Shown: positions 61,858-64,000 of the stretch, piece by piece
How the letters are laid out: the number at the start of each line of letters is the position of its first letter
Numbering within the stretch: the stretch's first letter is position 1
Source: an uncultured Paracoccaceae bacterium
Lineage (GTDB): Bacteria; Pseudomonadota; Alphaproteobacteria; Rhodobacterales; Rhodobacteraceae
NCBI GenBank assembly: GCA_937924905.1
Contig: CALDUK010000003.1
Coordinates: forward strand, 1-64,000
Direction: 5' to 3'
Length of the DNA stretch: 64,000 bases
The notes under the pieces: model-generated
Told to the model about the DNA's origin: nothing
Database searches by the model: none
What the model saw: the letters and a program-made list of their open reading frames with translations, nothing else
Made by a program: the position numbers and the translations under genes

Positions 61858-62829
61858 TCACCCGCCCGCCACGTCCAACACGATCTTGCCGATGTGATCC
61901 GCCTCCAATGCCCGGTGCGCATCGGCCGCATCCGCCAAAGCAAAGCTTTGGTCCATCACAGGCGCGATTTTCCCGGACGCCAGCATCGGCCAAACCTGCC
62001 TGCGCAAATCTTCGGCAATCGCGGCCTTTGTCGCCACCGATTGCGGCCGAAGGGTAGAACCAGTGATCGTCAATCGCCGCATCATGACTTCGGCGAAATT
62101 GATCTCGGCCTTCGATCCGCCAAGGAAAGCGATGAACACCAAACGCCCGTCATCTTTCATCGCTTTGATATCGCGCTGGATATAGCTGCCGCCGACCATA
62201 TCCAGGATCAGATCGGCCCGCCCTTCTTCGCGCAAGATGGCGACAAAGTCTTCATCGCGGTAATTGATCGCCCGCTCGGCCCCCAGCTCTGTGCAAACCC
62301 GGCACTTGTCCGCTGAACCGGCTGTCGCGAAAACGCGCGCTCCAAAGGCCCGGGCCAGTTGGATGGCAGTGGTGCCGATGCCGCTGGTGCCACCATGCAC
62401 AAGAAACGTCTCGCCTGCCGTCAGGCCGCCCCGCAAAAACACATTGGTCCAGACCGTGAAGAATGTCTCGGGCAGGCAAGCCGCCTGATCCATGCCCATG
62501 CCGTCAGGTATAGGCAGACAATGTGCGGCGGGCGTGGTGACGTATTCGGCATACCCTCCGCCCGGCAAAAGCCCGCAAACCGCATCCCCGATCGCCCAGT
62601 CCGACACGCCTGGCCCAACGGCTTCGATCCAGCCCGACGCTTCAAGCCCCGGCAAGTCAGATGCATCGGGGGGCGGATTGTACAGCCCGGCGCGTTGCAG
62701 CGCATCTGGCCGGTTCACCCCGGCATAGGCCACGCGGATCAAAACCTCGCCCTGTTTGGGGTCGGGCATAGGCCGTTCGCAAGGAACCAAAACCTCGGCC
62801 CCCCCTGGCGTGGAAATTTCTATCGCTTT
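61858..62829 (-). CDS. NAD(P)H:quinone oxidoreductase, zinc-independent MDR family
   Basis: The ATG at 62829 gives 323 residues. The GroES-like N-domain (VAYAGVNRPDALQRAGLYNP) and the Rossmann motif VHGGTSGIGTTAIQLARAFG are typical of PIG3/QOR enzymes; zinc ligands are absent. It reduces quinones or enals with NADPH. It lies 4 bp after the COQ9 gene on the same strand, so they probably form an operon. Confidence 0.92.
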   Translation of the reverse strand, partial: KAIEISTPGGAEVLVPCERPMPDPKQGEVLIRVAYAGVNRPDALQRAGLYNPPPDASDLPGLEASGWIEAVGPGVSDWAIGDAVCGLLPGGGYAEYVTTPAAHCLPIPDGMGMDQAACLPETFFTVWTNVFLRGGLTAGETFLVHGGTSGIGTTAIQLARAFGARVFATAGSADKCRVCTELGAERAINYRDEDFVAILREEGRADLILDMVGGSYIQRDIKAMKDDGRLVFIAFLGGSKAEINFAEVMMRRLTITGSTLRPQSVATKAAIAEDLRRQVWPMLASGKIAPVMDQSFALADAADAHRALEADHIGKIVLDVAGG

Positions 62830-62833
62830 CATA

Positions 62834-63496
62834 TCAGACCTGCGCCCCCGGTACGTCGTTTGGGCGTTTGGGTGCGCGAAGTTTGCCAAACACGGCGTCC
62901 TGCATCTGCATGAACGGCTTCGTCATCGGATTTTCGCGCAACTGCCCTTTCAGTTTCTCGAACTGCATCACATTTTCAATCCGGCGGTCAATAAACTGAT
63001 GCGTATTCACAAACCCGGGGCTGTCATCCCCCAGCCAATACAAGACCGTCGCCCCCCAGACGCCGGACAGGATGGCGCGCTTTGAATACCAGTTGCCGTC
63101 TTCGCTGGTGTCCCCCAGCGCAGTCCAGACGTGATCCGCTGTTTCCCAGACCAGCTTTGCCCCATCCGCCGAATGCGGGGGCAGCGAAAACAATGTTGTC
63201 GCGCGCCGAACGGCCTCGCGGTCGGTCATCGCGTCCAGCCGGAACCGCAACGCGGTCGCCACCTTTTCGTTGAACCGCACCCCGGACAGGTCAGCGGTGC
63301 CCAACCGCGTCACCATCGCCTGATCGCCGCGGCGATGATAGGCAATCGCCAGATCCAACGCACCCCGCGGCGCAAGCGCTTGCACATCGGCGTCGCTGAT
63401 TCCCAGATCCTGCCGCGCCGCCTCGACGACTGCGGGCGACCACCCGTCAAACGCGACATGGGGCAAAGCGGCGTCCAGAAGATCGGCAAGTGTCAT
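62834..63496 (-). CDS. COQ9-family ubiquinone biosynthesis protein
   Basis: The ATG at 63496 follows AAGGAG and gives 220 residues. The COQ9 pattern is clear: DLLDAALPHVAFDGWSPAVV at the start, IAYHRRGDQAMVTRL, and the C-terminal GVWGATVLYWLGDDSPGFVN, which is the family's lipid-binding region. It assists the hydroxylase steps of ubiquinone synthesis. The downstream gene is a quinone oxidoreductase. Confidence 0.92.
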   Translation of the reverse strand: MTLADLLDAALPHVAFDGWSPAVVEAARQDLGISDADVQALAPRGALDLAIAYHRRGDQAMVTRLGTADLSGVRFNEKVATALRFRLDAMTDREAVRRATTLFSLPPHSADGAKLVWETADHVWTALGDTSEDGNWYSKRAILSGVWGATVLYWLGDDSPGFVNTHQFIDRRIENVMQFEKLKGQLRENPMTKPFMQMQDAVFGKLRAPKRPNDVPGAQV

Positions 63497-63603
63497 GCGA
63501 AAACTCCTTATTTCCCGGCAGTAGACAAGCCAGAACGGCTTTGCTATACGCCCAGTTCCTGCAATTTTGCGCAATTCTAACTTAGAAAGGTGGTGACAAC
63601 CAC

Positions 63604-63810
63604 ATGCAGGTCAGTGTTCGCGACAATAACGTCGATCAGGCGCTTCGTGCCCTGAAAAAGAAACTTCAGCGTGAGGGCGTCTTCCGTGAAATGAAGCTTC
63701 GGCAGCATTTCGAGAAGCCCAGCGAGAAGAAAGCACGCGAGAAGGCAGAAGCCATCCGCCGCGCCCGCAAGCTTGCCCGTAAAAAGGCACAGCGCGAAGG
63801 GATGCTCTAA
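63604..63810 (+). CDS. rpsU: 30S ribosomal protein S21
   Basis: The product has 68 residues, small and very basic, with [20 protein letters not shown] at the start and a Lys/Arg/Ala-rich C-terminus. GAAAGGTGG precedes the ATG. It aids initiation on the 30S subunit. It is followed by a strong terminator. Confidence 0.97.
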   Translation: MQVSVRDNNVDQALRALKKKLQREGVFREMKLRQHFEKPSEKKAREKAEAIRRARKLARKKAQREGML

Positions 63811-63848
63811 GCGCCTAAGATCACTGGCGGGTTCGCCCGCAGACGACG

Positions 63849-63882
63849 ACCCCCGAGGCTTGCCCCGGGGGTTTGTTGTTTT
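63849..63882 (+). terminator. Terminator of rpsU
   Basis: A 7-bp stem ACCCCCG/CGGGGGT with a 10-nt loop is followed by TTGTTGTTTT, 39 bp past the stop. Confidence 0.9.
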
Positions 63883-63936
63883 CAGGCCCTTGCCGTCTGT
63901 GCAGTCGAAACGTAATCCGCAAGACAGGAGGCCACC

Positions 63937-64000
63937 ATGAAATCAACCATCACATGGGTGAAAGACAAAACATTCACCGGTCAGACCGAAAGCGGTCATT
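63937..64000 (+). CDS. OsmC-family protein, N-terminal fragment cut by the window edge
   Basis: Twenty-one codons are visible (MKSTITWVKDKTFTGQTESG and on). The Trp-Val-x3-x-Phe-x-Gly-x-Thr-x-Ser-Gly-His pattern is that of YhfA/OsmC-like proteins, which use a Cys pair to reduce peroxides or act as redox chaperones. AGGAGG lies six bases upstream of the ATG. The Cys residues lie beyond the edge, so the call rests on the short N-terminus. Confidence 0.6.
   Translation, partial: MKSTITWVKDKTFTGQTESGH

Overview
The window looks like a stretch of chromosome from a Rhodobacterales (Roseobacter/Rhodobacter-type) alphaproteobacterium. The evidence is the gene content and order: an mdh-sucC-sucD-sucA-sucB-lpd block, an F1-only atpHAGDC operon, mcl2/mch of the ethylmalonyl-CoA pathway, phaR, coq9, a TrcR (DUF1013) regulator and a short SRP RNA. 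The sequence is GC-rich with ATGA-overlapped operons. I see no phage, insertion sequence, CRISPR array or tRNA.

Positions 1-12343 are the most unusual part. Two paralogous type I secreted adhesin-like proteins (one running off the left edge) sit beside a complete type I secretion apparatus: ABC exporter, HlyD-type adaptor and TolC-type lipoprotein. Between them lie a fusion of an ammonium-transporter domain to a class III adenylate cyclase and a CRP-family regulator whose cAMP pocket residues look intact. Five 16-bp palindromes of the form TGTGA-N6-TCACA (three perfect, two with one mismatch) lie in front of both adhesin genes, the fusion, the regulator/TolC divergent pair and the exporter. 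I read this as a self-contained circuit: ammonium sensing, cAMP, CRP-like regulator, adhesin export. It is an inference, but every component is visible.

Positions 12379-17495 hold the mcl2-nnrU-mch operon, a small secreted protein, mdh, and a glycosyltransferase whose start overlaps the mdh terminator-like hairpin. Positions 17505-28488 are the 2-oxoglutarate-to-succinate segment of the TCA cycle (sucC, a lipoprotein, sucD, sucA, sucB, a membrane protein, lpd), then a degenerate caspase-like protein with peptidoglycan-binding domains. Positions 28510-33218 hold phaR, divergent hemC and hemE, a PCuAC/SCO copper-delivery pair for cytochrome oxidase, and a TerB-like protein. Positions 33346-38195 encode the F1 part of ATP synthase on the minus strand, closed by a strong terminator.

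Positions 38464-46865 carry a methyltransferase, gloB, clpA, a GNAT acetyltransferase, an OmpA-like lipoprotein, an AraC/Ogt repair protein, nth and a PfkB kinase. Positions 47259-50934 are the cell-wall genes ftsW-murG-murC. Positions 51144-55268 hold a remnant duplication next to its membrane-protein parent, a SRPBCC protein, nudC and a cpdB-like nucleotidase without a signal peptide. The SRP RNA gene is at about 55316. The rest contains an AraC regulator, a phosphatase, dnaX-ybaB-recR, trcR, an RNase T2 homologue, a quinone oxidoreductase, coq9, rpsU and the start of an OsmC-like gene cut by the right edge.

All assignments come from reading the translated sequence; no database search or profile was run.
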